From an uncultured Saprospiraceae bacterium (lineage in GTDB: Bacteria; Bacteroidota; Bacteroidia; Chitinophagales; Saprospiraceae), in contig CAKZTD010000128.1 of the NCBI GenBank assembly GCA_937921595.1, positions 1 through 64,000 on the forward strand: a DNA stretch of 64,000 nucleotides, written 5' to 3'. This document shows, one piece after another, positions 8,835 through 16,985 of the stretch. The notes beneath the pieces are model-generated. The model saw only the letters and a list, made by a program, of their open reading frames with translations, did no database searches and had not been told where the DNA came from. Position numbers and translations under genes: made by a program. Position 1 is the first letter of the stretch, and each line of letters starts with the position of its first letter.

Positions 8835-11033
8835 ATGAAAATTTTTTCAATTTTAAAACTAAGTTTTATTATAACCGTATTGTTTTTCAGTTGTTCTACT
8901 GAGCATCAAACTGAACCTACTAAAGTAATTTCTATGAATGAGATAAAAGTGGAAGCACCAATCGCAAAAAAAATAGCTAAAGAATTAACGATCCACGGAG
9001 ATACACGGATTGATGATTATTATTGGATGAAGTTATCCGATGAACAGAAGAATGCAGAAAAGCCAGATGATCAAACTAAGGATGTTGTTAATTTTCTAAA
9101 TGCAGAAAACGATTATACCAATGCTAAGTTAAAGCATACTAAGCCCTTTCAGGAGAAGCTTTATAATGAAATAGTAGGTAGAATCAAACAAGATGACCAG
9201 TCAGTGCCTTATAAAGACAATGGTTATTTCTACCTCAATCGATTTGAAGAAGGGAAAGAGTACCCTATTTATAGTCGTAAAAAAGGTACGCTTGAAGCAA
9301 AAGAAGAAATCATGTTGAATGTCAATGAATTGGCAAAAGGATTCTCTTATTTCGCTGCTAGTGGATTGAGCGTGAGTCCAGATAATAAACTTCTTTCTTA
9401 TGGAGAGGATACATTGAGTCGAAGAATTTATACCATTAAGTTTAAAAACTTGGAGACAGGCGAAATGCTTAGCGATGTAATTCCAAATACGACAGGACGT
9501 GCCGTTTGGGCGAGCGATAATAAAACGCTATTCTATTCTGTAAAAGATGAATCTTTACGAGCGTACAAGATTTTTAAACATAAACTTGGGACTGCGGCAA
9601 CTGAAGATGTTGAAGTATACCATGAAAAAGATGAAACCTTCGGAACCTTTGTTTATAAAACAAAATCTGACAAGTATATTGTAATTGGTTCTTATCAGAC
9701 TTTATCTTCTGAATATAGAATTCTTGATGCAAGTACCCCCGATGGGAACTTTGAAATCTTTCAACCAAGAGAGCGGAAATTGGAATATGATATTTCTCAT
9801 TATGAGGATAAATTTTATGTTCGAACGAATATGGATGCTAAGAATTTCCGACTTATGGAAACTCCGATTAATGCAACTGGAAAAGCAAATTGGAAAGAAG
9901 TTATTCCAAATAGAGATGATGTACTTTTGGAAGGTATGGACGTTTTTAAAGATTACCTGGTACTTTCAGAACGTAAAGCAGGAATCACCAATATCCGAAT
10001 TCGACCTTGGTCAGGTCAAGAACATTATATTGAATTCCAGGATGAAGCGTACTTAGCTTACACTTCTATAAATCCGGAATTCGATACAGAGGTTCTTAGA
10101 ATAGGCTATACTTCTATGACAACACCAAATTCTACTTATGATTATAACATGAAATCAAAGGAGATGAATTTGTTGAAGCAACAAGAAGTTGTTGGAGATT
10201 TTGATTCTAAAAATTACATTTCTGAAAGACATTTTGCTACAGCAAGAGATGGTCAGAAAGTTCCAATTTCATTGGTTTACCGAAAAGGTACAAAACTAGA
10301 TGGAAGCTCTCCATTATTATTGTATGCTTATGGTTCTTACGGAAGTAGTATGGATCCATATTTTAGCTCTGTTCGCTTAAGTCTTTTGGATCGTGGTTTT
10401 GTATATGCGATTGCACACATTCGAGGAGGAGAGGAGATGGGCCGATGGTGGTACGAAGATGGTAAACTGCTTAAAAAGAAAAACACTTTTAATGATTTCA
10501 TTGATTGTGGGAAGTTTTTGGTTGACAAAAAATATGCTGCTAAGGATAAATTATTTGCCATGGGTGGAAGCGCCGGTGGATTATTGATGGGAGCTATTGT
10601 AAACATGGAACCGGATATGTGGAGAGGTGTGGTCGCTGCTGTTCCTTTTGTAGATGTAATTTCTACTATGTTGGACGAAACGATTCCATTGACTACTGGT
10701 GAGTTTGATGAATGGGGAAACCCAAAGGATAAAGAGTATTATGATTACATCAAATCTTATTCTCCATATGATAATGTGAAGGCTCAAAATTATCCGAACA
10801 TGTTGGTGACCACTGGTTATCACGATTCTCAAGTTCAATACTGGGAACCTGCCAAATGGGTCGCCAAATTGAGAGATCAAAAGACCGATAAAAATTCATT
10901 GTTACTACATACCAATATGGAAGCTGGTCATGGTGGAGCATCTGGACGTTTTGCACGTTTCAAAGAGACTGCTTTACAATATGCTTTCTTCCTTGATTTG
11001 GTAGGAATTAATGAAGGGGAGATGATGAATTAA
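8835..11033 (+). CDS. S9 prolyl oligopeptidase family lipoprotein (oligopeptidase B-like)
   Basis: Counted from the ATG at 8835 (732 residues), the protein starts with a lipoprotein signal peptide ending LFFSC, so C20 is probably lipidated; an in-frame GTG at 8793 would spoil this signal. It has the S9A architecture: N-terminal peptidase segment (RIDDYYWMKL, typical of the family), a seven-bladed propeller in the middle, and a C-terminal alpha/beta hydrolase domain. The catalytic triad is visible as S579 in GGSAGG, D664 in GYHDSQV and H699 in EAGHGG. PLLLYAYGSYG and HIRGGEEMGRWWYEDGK are diagnostic of oligopeptidase B, which cleaves short peptides after basic residues. Attachment to the envelope implies periplasmic peptide processing. 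It converges on lptF across a hairpin. Confidence 0.9.
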   Translation: MKIFSILKLSFIITVLFFSCSTEHQTEPTKVISMNEIKVEAPIAKKIAKELTIHGDTRIDDYYWMKLSDEQKNAEKPDDQTKDVVNFLNAENDYTNAKLKHTKPFQEKLYNEIVGRIKQDDQSVPYKDNGYFYLNRFEEGKEYPIYSRKKGTLEAKEEIMLNVNELAKGFSYFAASGLSVSPDNKLLSYGEDTLSRRIYTIKFKNLETGEMLSDVIPNTTGRAVWASDNKTLFYSVKDESLRAYKIFKHKLGTAATEDVEVYHEKDETFGTFVYKTKSDKYIVIGSYQTLSSEYRILDASTPDGNFEIFQPRERKLEYDISHYEDKFYVRTNMDAKNFRLMETPINATGKANWKEVIPNRDDVLLEGMDVFKDYLVLSERKAGITNIRIRPWSGQEHYIEFQDEAYLAYTSINPEFDTEVLRIGYTSMTTPNSTYDYNMKSKEMNLLKQQEVVGDFDSKNYISERHFATARDGQKVPISLVYRKGTKLDGSSPLLLYAYGSYGSSMDPYFSSVRLSLLDRGFVYAIAHIRGGEEMGRWWYEDGKLLKKKNTFNDFIDCGKFLVDKKYAAKDKLFAMGGSAGGLLMGAIVNMEPDMWRGVVAAVPFVDVISTMLDETIPLTTGEFDEWGNPKDKEYYDYIKSYSPYDNVKAQNYPNMLVTTGYHDSQVQYWEPAKWVAKLRDQKTDKNSLLLHTNMEAGHGGASGRFARFKETALQYAFFLDLVGINEGEMMN

Positions 11034-11056
11034 GGATTGATGTTTTTACAAGTCAA

Positions 11057-11158
11057 AAATGAGTGAATGAGTGAATTTTGAAATGAGTGAATAGTCTTCG
11101 TAACGTAAAAAAACTTACTAAGATTGTCGTTTTTTCAAATTCGCTCATTTACCCATTT
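11057..11158. repeat. Imperfect inverted repeat built from TGAGTGAA words
   Basis: The left arm (11057-11082) is an AAATGAGTGAATGAGTGAAT-type stretch and the right arm (11134-11158) is its inverted near-copy, ending ACCCATTT. A further direct copy AAATGAGTGAAT starts at 11081. The element lies between the converging peptidase and LptF genes and reaches almost to the lptF stop codon, so it may act as a bidirectional terminator. The same words recur at several other gene ends in the window. Confidence 0.6.
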
Positions 11159-11160
11159 AT

Positions 11161-12840
11161 TTATTCGGACAACGAACCCTTACCTGCCAATAATTTTCTA
11201 AAAAAGGTGAAGTATTTATCTACGTCCAAAAGCTTAGAATCATGCATAGCCTTATAGGTGAGAAACATACCAATAGGGAATAAAATAGCACAAGGTACCC
11301 AGGCCGCAAACTCCGCACGCATGACAAAACTCTCCGCTAGTTTTTTACAAAAAACATTCAATACGATATAGACCATAAAGAAAACGATCGCTATTAGTAT
11401 AGGATAACCAAAACCTCCCTTACGGACAATAGCACCCATCGGTGCACCAATAAATAAGAAGATAAAGCAAACCAAAGCCATACTGAATTTAATGTTCAAT
11501 TCATACACATGCTTTACCAGACCTTCTCGGTATTTATCCAAGGAGCGTAAACTGGATTTCGATTGACTTTGTAGATTTCTAGCGTAGGACTGAGCCTTAG
11601 AAATGAGATTCCTTTGCAAGGCTTCCTTTTCAATGATCTCAGTAAAATTTTCATACTCTGCTAATGGTTTTTCAATCTTTAATTTCATGGGGTCTTTACC
11701 AGTATTTCCCTTTTTTGAGGTTACTTTTTTATGAAGATCATCTCCTTTTGTTGGTTTAGAATCCTTAGAAAATTTAGTAGTTTTTAGAATAGGGACTGAT
11801 TTTTTTATAGGCATCTTTTCAAGACTTTTAAAAGTATCCTGAATGGTTGAATCTTTTTGAATAACTATTTTATTGTCAGCTGTATCCTTTATGATTTTTG
11901 CACTATCCAATGCTTTTTTATTAGTAGCTATACTATCCTTTTTAAAAATACTGATATATTGATTCGTTTGATCATCTAGTTTGATCAGTCTATTTTCGAT
12001 TTTTAATTCCAGAGAATCTATCTTACCTCTAAGCTGAGCAACACTTAACATTGTATAATGAGAATCAAATAATTCAGTATCCGTTCGATTGATATTAAAC
12101 TCACTTAAATCAAAAACTTTATTCCATTCTTTAAATGAAGTTCGGGAGAATGGATACGTTTTAGAATTGCCTTTGCTGGTTTGTTTCGTCTCTTGGTATT
12201 GAGTACCATCATACAACTTCATGACAAAGTAATTCCCATCCGAAGTATTAAACATTTCTCCTCTTTTAGCAGAGATCTGCATAGGGGTCTTATTGGTTGA
12301 AGTATGATCATAGATAATGACATCTTCGATGTCTCGGTTGTTTTCACCCTTCTTTCCGATATGAATCATAAACCCTTTAAAATCATCATTAAAAACACCA
12401 GCTTCCAAATTTAGGGTTGGCTTTTGCTTTCGAATATCGTAAAGCCGAGATTTGAATTGCAGATTGGCTAGTGGGATTATATAATTGGAACATAAAAATG
12501 AAAAAATTGCAATCCCAAAAGTAACAAACATCAGAGGTTGCATGATCCTTAATAAGGGAACTCCTGCAGATTTTAAACTAGCCAATTCGTATTTCTCAGC
12601 CAGATTACCCATGACCATCACAGAAGAAATTAAAATCGCAATCGGCAAGGCCGTAGGAATCAAGGATACAGATAAGTAGGAGAGTAGCTCCATGATAATC
12701 AAAAAACTAGCTCCTTTACCGATAATATCATCGATATAAGTCCAAAGGAATTGCATGATCAATACGAACAAGGCAATGAAAAAAGTTACAATGAATGGCG
12801 GTATGAAACTCTTAATGAGTAGTTTATCAATCTTCTTCAC
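11161..12840 (-). CDS. LptF/LptG family permease (lipopolysaccharide export)
   Basis: A 559-residue member of the YjgP/YjgQ family, the permease subunits that move lipopolysaccharide from the inner membrane to the periplasmic bridge. Three helices lie at the N-terminus (about 12-36, 50-80, 100-122) and three at the C-terminus (about 450-470, 480-500, 515-540), with a periplasmic jellyroll between. EKYELASLKSAGVPLLRI in the first cytosolic loop is the coupling segment that contacts the LptB ATPase. Residues about 300-395 are an extra charged, Lys/Asp/Thr-rich insertion in the periplasmic part, which makes the protein much longer than the roughly 360-residue proteobacterial forms. The start appears to be GTG at 12840, directly overlapped by the stop of a 7-codon upstream frame. 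It could be the LptF or the LptG partner; sequence alone does not settle that. Confidence 0.85.
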   Translation of the reverse strand: MKKIDKLLIKSFIPPFIVTFFIALFVLIMQFLWTYIDDIIGKGASFLIIMELLSYLSVSLIPTALPIAILISSVMVMGNLAEKYELASLKSAGVPLLRIMQPLMFVTFGIAIFSFLCSNYIIPLANLQFKSRLYDIRKQKPTLNLEAGVFNDDFKGFMIHIGKKGENNRDIEDVIIYDHTSTNKTPMQISAKRGEMFNTSDGNYFVMKLYDGTQYQETKQTSKGNSKTYPFSRTSFKEWNKVFDLSEFNINRTDTELFDSHYTMLSVAQLRGKIDSLELKIENRLIKLDDQTNQYISIFKKDSIATNKKALDSAKIIKDTADNKIVIQKDSTIQDTFKSLEKMPIKKSVPILKTTKFSKDSKPTKGDDLHKKVTSKKGNTGKDPMKLKIEKPLAEYENFTEIIEKEALQRNLISKAQSYARNLQSQSKSSLRSLDKYREGLVKHVYELNIKFSMALVCFIFLFIGAPMGAIVRKGGFGYPILIAIVFFMVYIVLNVFCKKLAESFVMRAEFAAWVPCAILFPIGMFLTYKAMHDSKLLDVDKYFTFFRKLLAGKGSLSE

Positions 12841-12876
12841 TATAGTACTGCGGTTTTCTTCATAAACGCAAAAATA
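12840..12876 (-). promoter_or_regulatory. -7 box and 7-codon upstream frame before lptF
   Basis: The minus strand has TATTTTTG (complement of 12869-12876), a TAnnTTTG match, then 5 bases, then an ATG (12863) opening the short frame MKKTAVL, whose TAG stop shares its G with the GTG start of the permease (TAGTG). This arrangement would give an almost leaderless transcript and translational coupling. Confidence 0.45.
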
Positions 12877-12970
12877 GCAAAAAGGATTTATAGAAAAGGG
12901 ACCTTAATTAAGAGGAATTGGAAAAAAGGTCAGATAGGGCCAAAAGTAGGCTGGAAAAGAAATTTTAAGC

Positions 12971-13003
12971 CATCAAGCGATTAATCATTTTAATCGCTTG
13001 ATG
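12971..13003. terminator. Perfect 14-bp stem-loop
   Basis: CATCAAGCGATTAA (12971-12984) and TTAATCGCTTGATG (12990-13003) form a perfect 14-base-pair stem with a 5-base loop. It follows the small peptide gene (stop at 13023, minus strand) and precedes lptF. The plus-strand side has a run of five T; the minus-strand side has only a weak T tract. Confidence 0.6.
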
Positions 13004-13022
13004 ACTTTTTAGGATTTATTTA

Positions 13023-13190
13023 CTAATTAGAAGAACAAGCTGGAGTTTTTACCATTTGACCTTCAAAAGCTGGATCAATTCCGTTTAAAGGGAACGTTTT
13101 CTGACTAATTTTAATCTGAGGCATTACATTTACTAAAAATGAATTAGAAGTAAGGCCTGATTGTGTAACACTTTCATTTGAATTTCTCAT
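13023..13190 (-). CDS. Small 55-residue peptide, unknown
   Basis: A complete short frame from ATG (13190) to TAG, preceded by AAAAGAGATAATTATT, a fair ribosome-binding context. The peptide begins MRNSNESVTQSG and ends KTPACSSN, with a single cysteine four residues from the C-terminus; it has no signal peptide and no membrane segment. It lies alone between lptF and the divergent ECF sigma gene, followed by a perfect 14-bp hairpin, which supports a real transcription unit. I do not recognise a family. A ribosomally made modified peptide is conceivable from the size and C-terminal Cys/Ser cluster, but no modification enzyme is adjacent and no double-glycine leader is present. Confidence 0.4.
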   Translation of the reverse strand: MRNSNESVTQSGLTSNSFLVNVMPQIKISQKTFPLNGIDPAFEGQMVKTPACSSN

Positions 13191-13399
13191 AATAATTATC
13201 TCTTTTTGGTTATTAGAATATCCGAAAAAAGCCTGCCAAGAAGTATTAAAACTGTTAAAATGGAAATATATTATATTTTATAATTAAAGTTTTAGGAATT
13301 AAAACCTTGCACCTTCTTGTTTTAAGATGCTGAAAATCAATTTAATAGGCTGGTTAAAAGTAAAAACGTTAAATTTGAAAATAAAACTTTTTAATTCAC

Positions 13400-13426
13400 T
13401 GTAACAAATATTTAAAACGCATCGTC
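13400..13426 (+). promoter_or_regulatory. ECF-type promoter TGTAACA-N16-CGTC
   Basis: TGTAACA (13400-13406), a 16-base spacer and CGTC (13423-13426) match the -35 AAC / -10 CGTC pattern of promoters read by ECF sigma factors. It ends 11 bases before the ATG of the ECF sigma gene itself, so the operon is probably autoregulated. Confidence 0.6.
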
Positions 13427-13437
13427 GAGTAAGTGTG

Positions 13438-13947
13438 ATGATTATTGAAGACTACAAAAAACTAGTGTTACCAATAAAGAATAAGCTCTTTCGCTTTTCA
13501 CTGCGAATAGTGGGCAATGTGGCAGAAGCTGAGGACGTAGTCCAGGAAGTCTTTATAAAGGTATGGAATAAGCGAAGTGAGCTGGATACTTATAAAAACA
13601 TTGAAGCTTGGTGTATGACTTTAACAAAAAACTTATCCATTGATAAATTACGGTCGAAACACCGTCGAGTAGATGCCTTTGCAGATACTTTTGATATGCC
13701 AAGTGAAGCTGCTTCTCCTTATCAAGTTGCTGCGACCAATGATACCATGGGAAGGATTGGAAAGATGATGACCGAACTTCCTGAAAAACAAAGAATGGTC
13801 ATGCAATTGAGAGATATTGAAGGCATGTCCTACAAAGAAATAGCAGAAATTCTAAGTGTAACCTTAGATCAAGTAAAGATAAATTTATTCAGAGCTCGGA
13901 AAGCAATCCGGTCTCAACTACTAAACTCAGAATCATATGGACTCTAA
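13438..13947 (+). CDS. ECF (extracytoplasmic function) RNA polymerase sigma factor
   Basis: A 169-residue sigma-70 family protein of ECF type, with only regions 2 and 4. Region 2 (about 10-75) contains AEDVVQEVFIKVWNKR, the core-binding and -10 recognition helices. Region 4 (about 105-160) contains LPEKQRMVMQLRDIEGMSYKEIAEILS and the recognition helix VKINLFRARKAI. It is preceded by a matching ECF-type promoter and overlaps the next gene by 11 bases, so sigma and anti-sigma are probably translationally coupled. I take the ATG at 13438; a GTG lies one codon upstream. Together with the anti-sigma and three DUF4252 genes it forms an envelope-response module. The inducing signal is unknown. Confidence 0.9.
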   Translation: MIIEDYKKLVLPIKNKLFRFSLRIVGNVAEAEDVVQEVFIKVWNKRSELDTYKNIEAWCMTLTKNLSIDKLRSKHRRVDAFADTFDMPSEAASPYQVAATNDTMGRIGKMMTELPEKQRMVMQLRDIEGMSYKEIAEILSVTLDQVKINLFRARKAIRSQLLNSESYGL

Positions 13948-14437
13948 CAAAATTGATCATATCCTAGAAAAGTACTGGGAAGGTGAATCGAGCCTTCAGG
14001 ACGAAGCAATGCTTCGGGAGTATTTCAGTCAAGAGGATATTCCGGCAAAATATGAGTCGATTAGACCAATGTTTCAGTTTTTTAAAACAGAACAAGCGTC
14101 TTTTTTAGACGGAGATTTTGATGAAAGATTGACTTCAAAATTAAAAGCAGTTGAAGCAACTGATAATATAAAACCAAGACGACATTCGCTTACGGTTTAC
14201 ATCAGAAGAGCAGCAGCGGTAGCAGCGATTTTTATCGGAGTTCTTTTCGTTTTTAATAAAGTAATGGTTAAGCCACCTTCAGGATTAGCAATGACAGAAA
14301 AGGCGGAAGCGAAGTTAGCTTACGCCGAAGCAAAAGCAGCATTGATGTTGATTTCTAAAAAGCTAAATAAAGGAACCAGTAAAGCAGAATCGGGAATAGT
14401 GATGGTGAGAAAAGCAACCGATGTGATTAAAGAATAA
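13937..14437 (+). CDS. Membrane anti-sigma factor-like protein
   Basis: A 166-residue protein overlapping the ECF sigma gene by 11 bases. The N-terminal 85 residues are cytosolic and begin with a short acidic helix (DHILEKYWEGESSLQDEAMLR), a pattern common to Bacteroidota ECF-associated regulators whose N-terminus binds the sigma factor. A single membrane helix lies at about 91-108 after a basic RRHSLTVYIRR. The periplasmic tail (about 110-166) is Ala/Lys/Glu-rich and helical, with no recognised domain. By position it should hold the sigma factor at the membrane until a periplasmic signal releases it. It lacks a clear ZAS zinc motif (no HxxxCxxC). Confidence 0.72.
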   Translation: MDSNKIDHILEKYWEGESSLQDEAMLREYFSQEDIPAKYESIRPMFQFFKTEQASFLDGDFDERLTSKLKAVEATDNIKPRRHSLTVYIRRAAAVAAIFIGVLFVFNKVMVKPPSGLAMTEKAEAKLAYAEAKAALMLISKKLNKGTSKAESGIVMVRKATDVIKE

Positions 14438-14527
14438 AAAACTATAATTATAATTCTAAATATTTAATGAGCTGTAATTGGAAATACGTTCTATTAAATT
14501 TATTAAAAAATAATTAAACAATTAAAA

Positions 14528-15064
14528 ATGAAATATTTATTAGTACTTATGATCTCTTTGTTCTCTTTTATGGGAACCACTTATGCGCAACAAGAAGATG
14601 CAATTTCAAAATACTTTGACAAGTACATGGAAGATGATGCTTTTACTGTAGTCTATCTTTCGCCAAAATTATTTCAACTACTTGGTAAATTAGATATTGA
14701 AGAATTAAATGATCACGAAGCAGAAGCAATTTTGGAAGTGGTTGAAGATTTAAAATCTTTGAGAGTTTTGACAACAGATGAAAATGCTTTACAATATTAT
14801 AATGAAGCGGTTAAAACAATTAATACCAAAGATTATGAGATATTATTGACCGTCAGAGATGAAGGAGAAAACGTTCAGTTTTTGATCAAAGATGATGGAA
14901 ATACAATCAATGAGTTGTTATTATTAGTTGGTGGAGAAGATGAATTTGTGATGGTAAGTTTTGTTGGAAATATTGACCTAGACAAAATCTCTCACTTAGC
15001 TAAAAAATTAGATGTTGATGGAGTGGAGCATTTAGATAAATTAGATGATCGAGATAAGAATTAA
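14528..15064 (+). CDS. DUF4252 domain secreted protein, copy 1
   Basis: A 178-residue protein with a Sec signal peptide ending TTYAQQ, then one DUF4252 domain to the C-terminus. The mature part begins with DAISKYFDKYMEDDAFTVVYLSPKLF, the pattern of the family (short helix 'i..fy.kY...e..t.v.ls..lf'), followed by acidic alpha/beta segments ending FVMVSFVGNIDLDKISHLAK. It is first of three tandem DUF4252 genes 90 bases after the anti-sigma gene. The biochemical role of the family is not known; the constant pairing with ECF sigma genes in Bacteroidota suggests these periplasmic proteins are outputs or sensors of that regulon. Confidence 0.8.
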   Translation: MKYLLVLMISLFSFMGTTYAQQEDAISKYFDKYMEDDAFTVVYLSPKLFQLLGKLDIEELNDHEAEAILEVVEDLKSLRVLTTDENALQYYNEAVKTINTKDYEILLTVRDEGENVQFLIKDDGNTINELLLLVGGEDEFVMVSFVGNIDLDKISHLAKKLDVDGVEHLDKLDDRDKN

Positions 15065-15106
15065 TCATTCTTTTCTTTCGACTCTTTCTAAAACCAAAAA
15101 GCTAAT

Positions 15107-15679
15107 ATGAAAAATATACTCCTCTTCCTAATGATAACAATGATTCCGATATGCGGAATGGCTCAGAAAAGTGTTCGGAAGTTTTACCAGCAGATTCCTA
15201 AAACTGAAGGCAATGTAAAGATGACGCTCCCTGGGTTTTTAGTTCACATGGGAGCGGGGATTGCAAGAAATCATGTAGATGATGACGAAGATGCTAAGTT
15301 GGCTTTGGAAATGACCAAGTACATCAAAAAAATCAAAATCGTCGTTGCTGAAGATCAAAGTTCAATTTCTCAAAAAGACTATAACCGATTTGTGGATATA
15401 GCTAGAAAGAAAGATAAATTTGATGATCTCATTTTGGTGAAAGATGGCAAGACGAATGTCAATATCATGATGAGAGGAAATAGCAAAAAGATTAAAAACC
15501 TTTTGATCTTGGTAAATGACGGAGAAGAGTTTGTGATGATGAGTATGAAAACCAGTCTCCGGTATTCTGATCTTAATAAATTTCTAAGTGTGATTTTGAA
15601 AAAACAGAGCAAAGTAAAATTGATGCCTAAAGAGACTAAAAAAATAGTCAAAAAAGCCATCAAAAAAGATCGCGCTTAA
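15107..15679 (+). CDS. DUF4252 domain secreted protein, copy 2
   Basis: A 190-residue paralogue of its two neighbours. A signal peptide ending GMAQ leads into KFYQQIPKTEGNVKMTLPGFL, matching the DUF4252 N-terminal pattern, and EEFVMMSMKTSLRYSDLNKF matches the conserved C-terminal strand-helix unit. It differs from the other two in being strongly basic, with a Lys-rich tail, whereas copies 1 and 3 are acidic. Forty-two bases separate it from copy 1. The charge divergence suggests the copies do different things or bind each other, which is inference only. Confidence 0.78.
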   Translation: MKNILLFLMITMIPICGMAQKSVRKFYQQIPKTEGNVKMTLPGFLVHMGAGIARNHVDDDEDAKLALEMTKYIKKIKIVVAEDQSSISQKDYNRFVDIARKKDKFDDLILVKDGKTNVNIMMRGNSKKIKNLLILVNDGEEFVMMSMKTSLRYSDLNKFLSVILKKQSKVKLMPKETKKIVKKAIKKDRA

Positions 15680-15765
15680 TACCAATACCGTTTCGGTAAA
15701 TCAATTATTTCCAGAAAACACTGGAATTTTTTCAAGAATTTTTTCTAACAAAAAAACATTACAGC

Positions 15766-16287
15766 ATGAAAAGTATAATTTTCAGCCTGGCCATTTTTTG
15801 CTTTCCTTTGAGCATTTTTAGCCAGCAAAAAAGCATAGAGAATTTTTACAATCAATATAAAGGTATGGAAGAGGTTACGTCAATTAATTTGACTGGATCT
15901 TTGATCAACTTCGTATTTACTAGTGCTGATCCTGAAACAGGAGAATTAGCATCTAAGATTTCTAAAGTTCGATTACTTCTAGTCGAAGAAGGAGGAATCA
16001 TAGACAGTAAAGACTACAAGCAATTTATTAAAAGTGTTAAAAAAGATAATTTTGAAGAATTAATTCGTTTAAAGGATGGGGGTGATGCTGTAGATTTTCA
16101 TCTAAGAGAAGACGGTGATACCATAACCGATATTTTGATTACTGTGAGAGGAGAGGATGGCTTCGTTCTTTTGAGCTTGGAAGGTCTCTTTAAATTCAGT
16201 GATTTGAATGATTTTAATTTAGATATCGAAGGAGCGGAGCATTTGAAAAAACTCCCGGAAAATAAAAAGAATCTTAAAAGAGCTTAA
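15766..16287 (+). CDS. DUF4252 domain secreted protein, copy 3
   Basis: A 173-residue secreted paralogue. The signal peptide ends SIFSQ; the mature start SIENFYNQYKGMEEVTSINLTGSL and the end GFVLLSLEGLFKFSDLNDF follow the DUF4252 pattern. It closes the operon, 86 bases after copy 2 and about 45 bases before a strong Rho-independent terminator. Its overall charge is acidic, like copy 1. Confidence 0.8.
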   Translation: MKSIIFSLAIFCFPLSIFSQQKSIENFYNQYKGMEEVTSINLTGSLINFVFTSADPETGELASKISKVRLLLVEEGGIIDSKDYKQFIKSVKKDNFEELIRLKDGGDAVDFHLREDGDTITDILITVRGEDGFVLLSLEGLFKFSDLNDFNLDIEGAEHLKKLPENKKNLKRA

Positions 16288-16331
16288 CACTCTGAAATGA
16301 TAAAGAACTTTTGATTAGTTGATTTGAATTA

Positions 16332-16359
16332 CCCCAAGAGACTTGCTTGGGGTTTTTTT
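16332..16359 (+). terminator. Rho-independent terminator of the ECF/DUF4252 operon
   Basis: CCCCAAG (16332-16338) pairs with CTTGGGG (16346-16352) around a 7-base loop and is followed by seven T. This is the clearest terminator in the window and marks the 3' end of the sigma/anti-sigma/DUF4252 operon. Confidence 0.85.
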
Positions 16360-16545
16360 ATTGCTGGAATTATTCCATATGATCGAAAGAGCCGTTTTTC
16401 CCGAGTTCATAGTATTTAACCATAACTTGAGGAAGGCCTTTGATATGCAATAGTCAAAAGAGGCAAAAAAAGAATATAAAAAAGTAAAAAAGGGGAGGAG
16501 GGGGAAAAGAATGGTTCGCTTATTAATTTGAATTTGATAAATACA

Positions 16546-16590
16546 GAAAAAGACCAGAGACCATACTCACATCTTCATGATCTCTGATCC
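16546..16590 (-). terminator. Probable terminator of the small secreted protein gene
   Basis: On the minus strand GATCAGAGATCAT and ATGGTCTCTGGTC form an imperfect stem followed by TTTTT, directly after the leftward gene ending at 16605. Confidence 0.5.
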
Positions 16591-16604
16591 TTAAATTCCT
16601 GTTT

Positions 16605-16985
16605 TTATTTAATCAAAACGTCTTTTTTTATAAACTTAGTAAATGATCTTAGTTCAATTTTGAATTGACCGGTTCCAAAAGGCTTGAAGTCTAATTCGTA
16701 AATTGAGTTTACTGGTAAGTCGAGTACATCCTCTTTAAAAACTTCCTCATTTTGCTCATTCAGTACTACGATCTCAGATAAGTTAAAAGTTATTTTTTCA
16801 AAATCTATATAATAGATATTATTGTCTTCATCATTGTAAATTGACCAATCTTGATCTTCTGCTTCTACTAAGATAAATCCTTTTGCCACAAATTGATTAC
16901 CATTATCAACGGAGGTCTGTGCAAATAAAAAACTGCTAGAAAAGGAAAGTGCTACTAAAGCAATCATAGTTCTCATTCTCAACAT
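16605..16985 (-). CDS. Small secreted protein, unknown
   Basis: A 126-residue protein with a Sec signal peptide ending SFLFAQ; ATGs at codons 1, 4 and 7 are all possible starts. The mature part is acidic, about 100 residues, and predicted mostly beta (for example IYYIDFEKITFNLSEIVVL and GQFKIELRSFTKFIKK). It resembles short beta-sandwich secreted proteins of Bacteroidota but I do not recognise a named family and it has no T9SS sorting domain. It has its own TATATTTG promoter box and terminator, so it is a single-gene unit, converging on the DUF4252 operon. Confidence 0.65.
   Translation of the reverse strand: MLRMRTMIALVALSFSSSFLFAQTSVDNGNQFVAKGFILVEAEDQDWSIYNDEDNNIYYIDFEKITFNLSEIVVLNEQNEEVFKEDVLDLPVNSIYELDFKPFGTGQFKIELRSFTKFIKKDVLIK

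Larger units (their letters stand above)
16288..16604. other. Convergent intergenic region
   Basis: No gene is seen. It holds the operon terminator (16332-16359), a purine-rich tract (about 16450-16510, AAAGAGG and GGGGAGGAGGGGG words) and a hairpin for the leftward gene (16546-16590). Confidence 0.5.

Noticed and set aside
16450..16510. Purine-rich tract considered as a G-quadruplex
   Set aside because: Only three G runs of useful length are present, one of them of two bases, so no four-run pattern is met.
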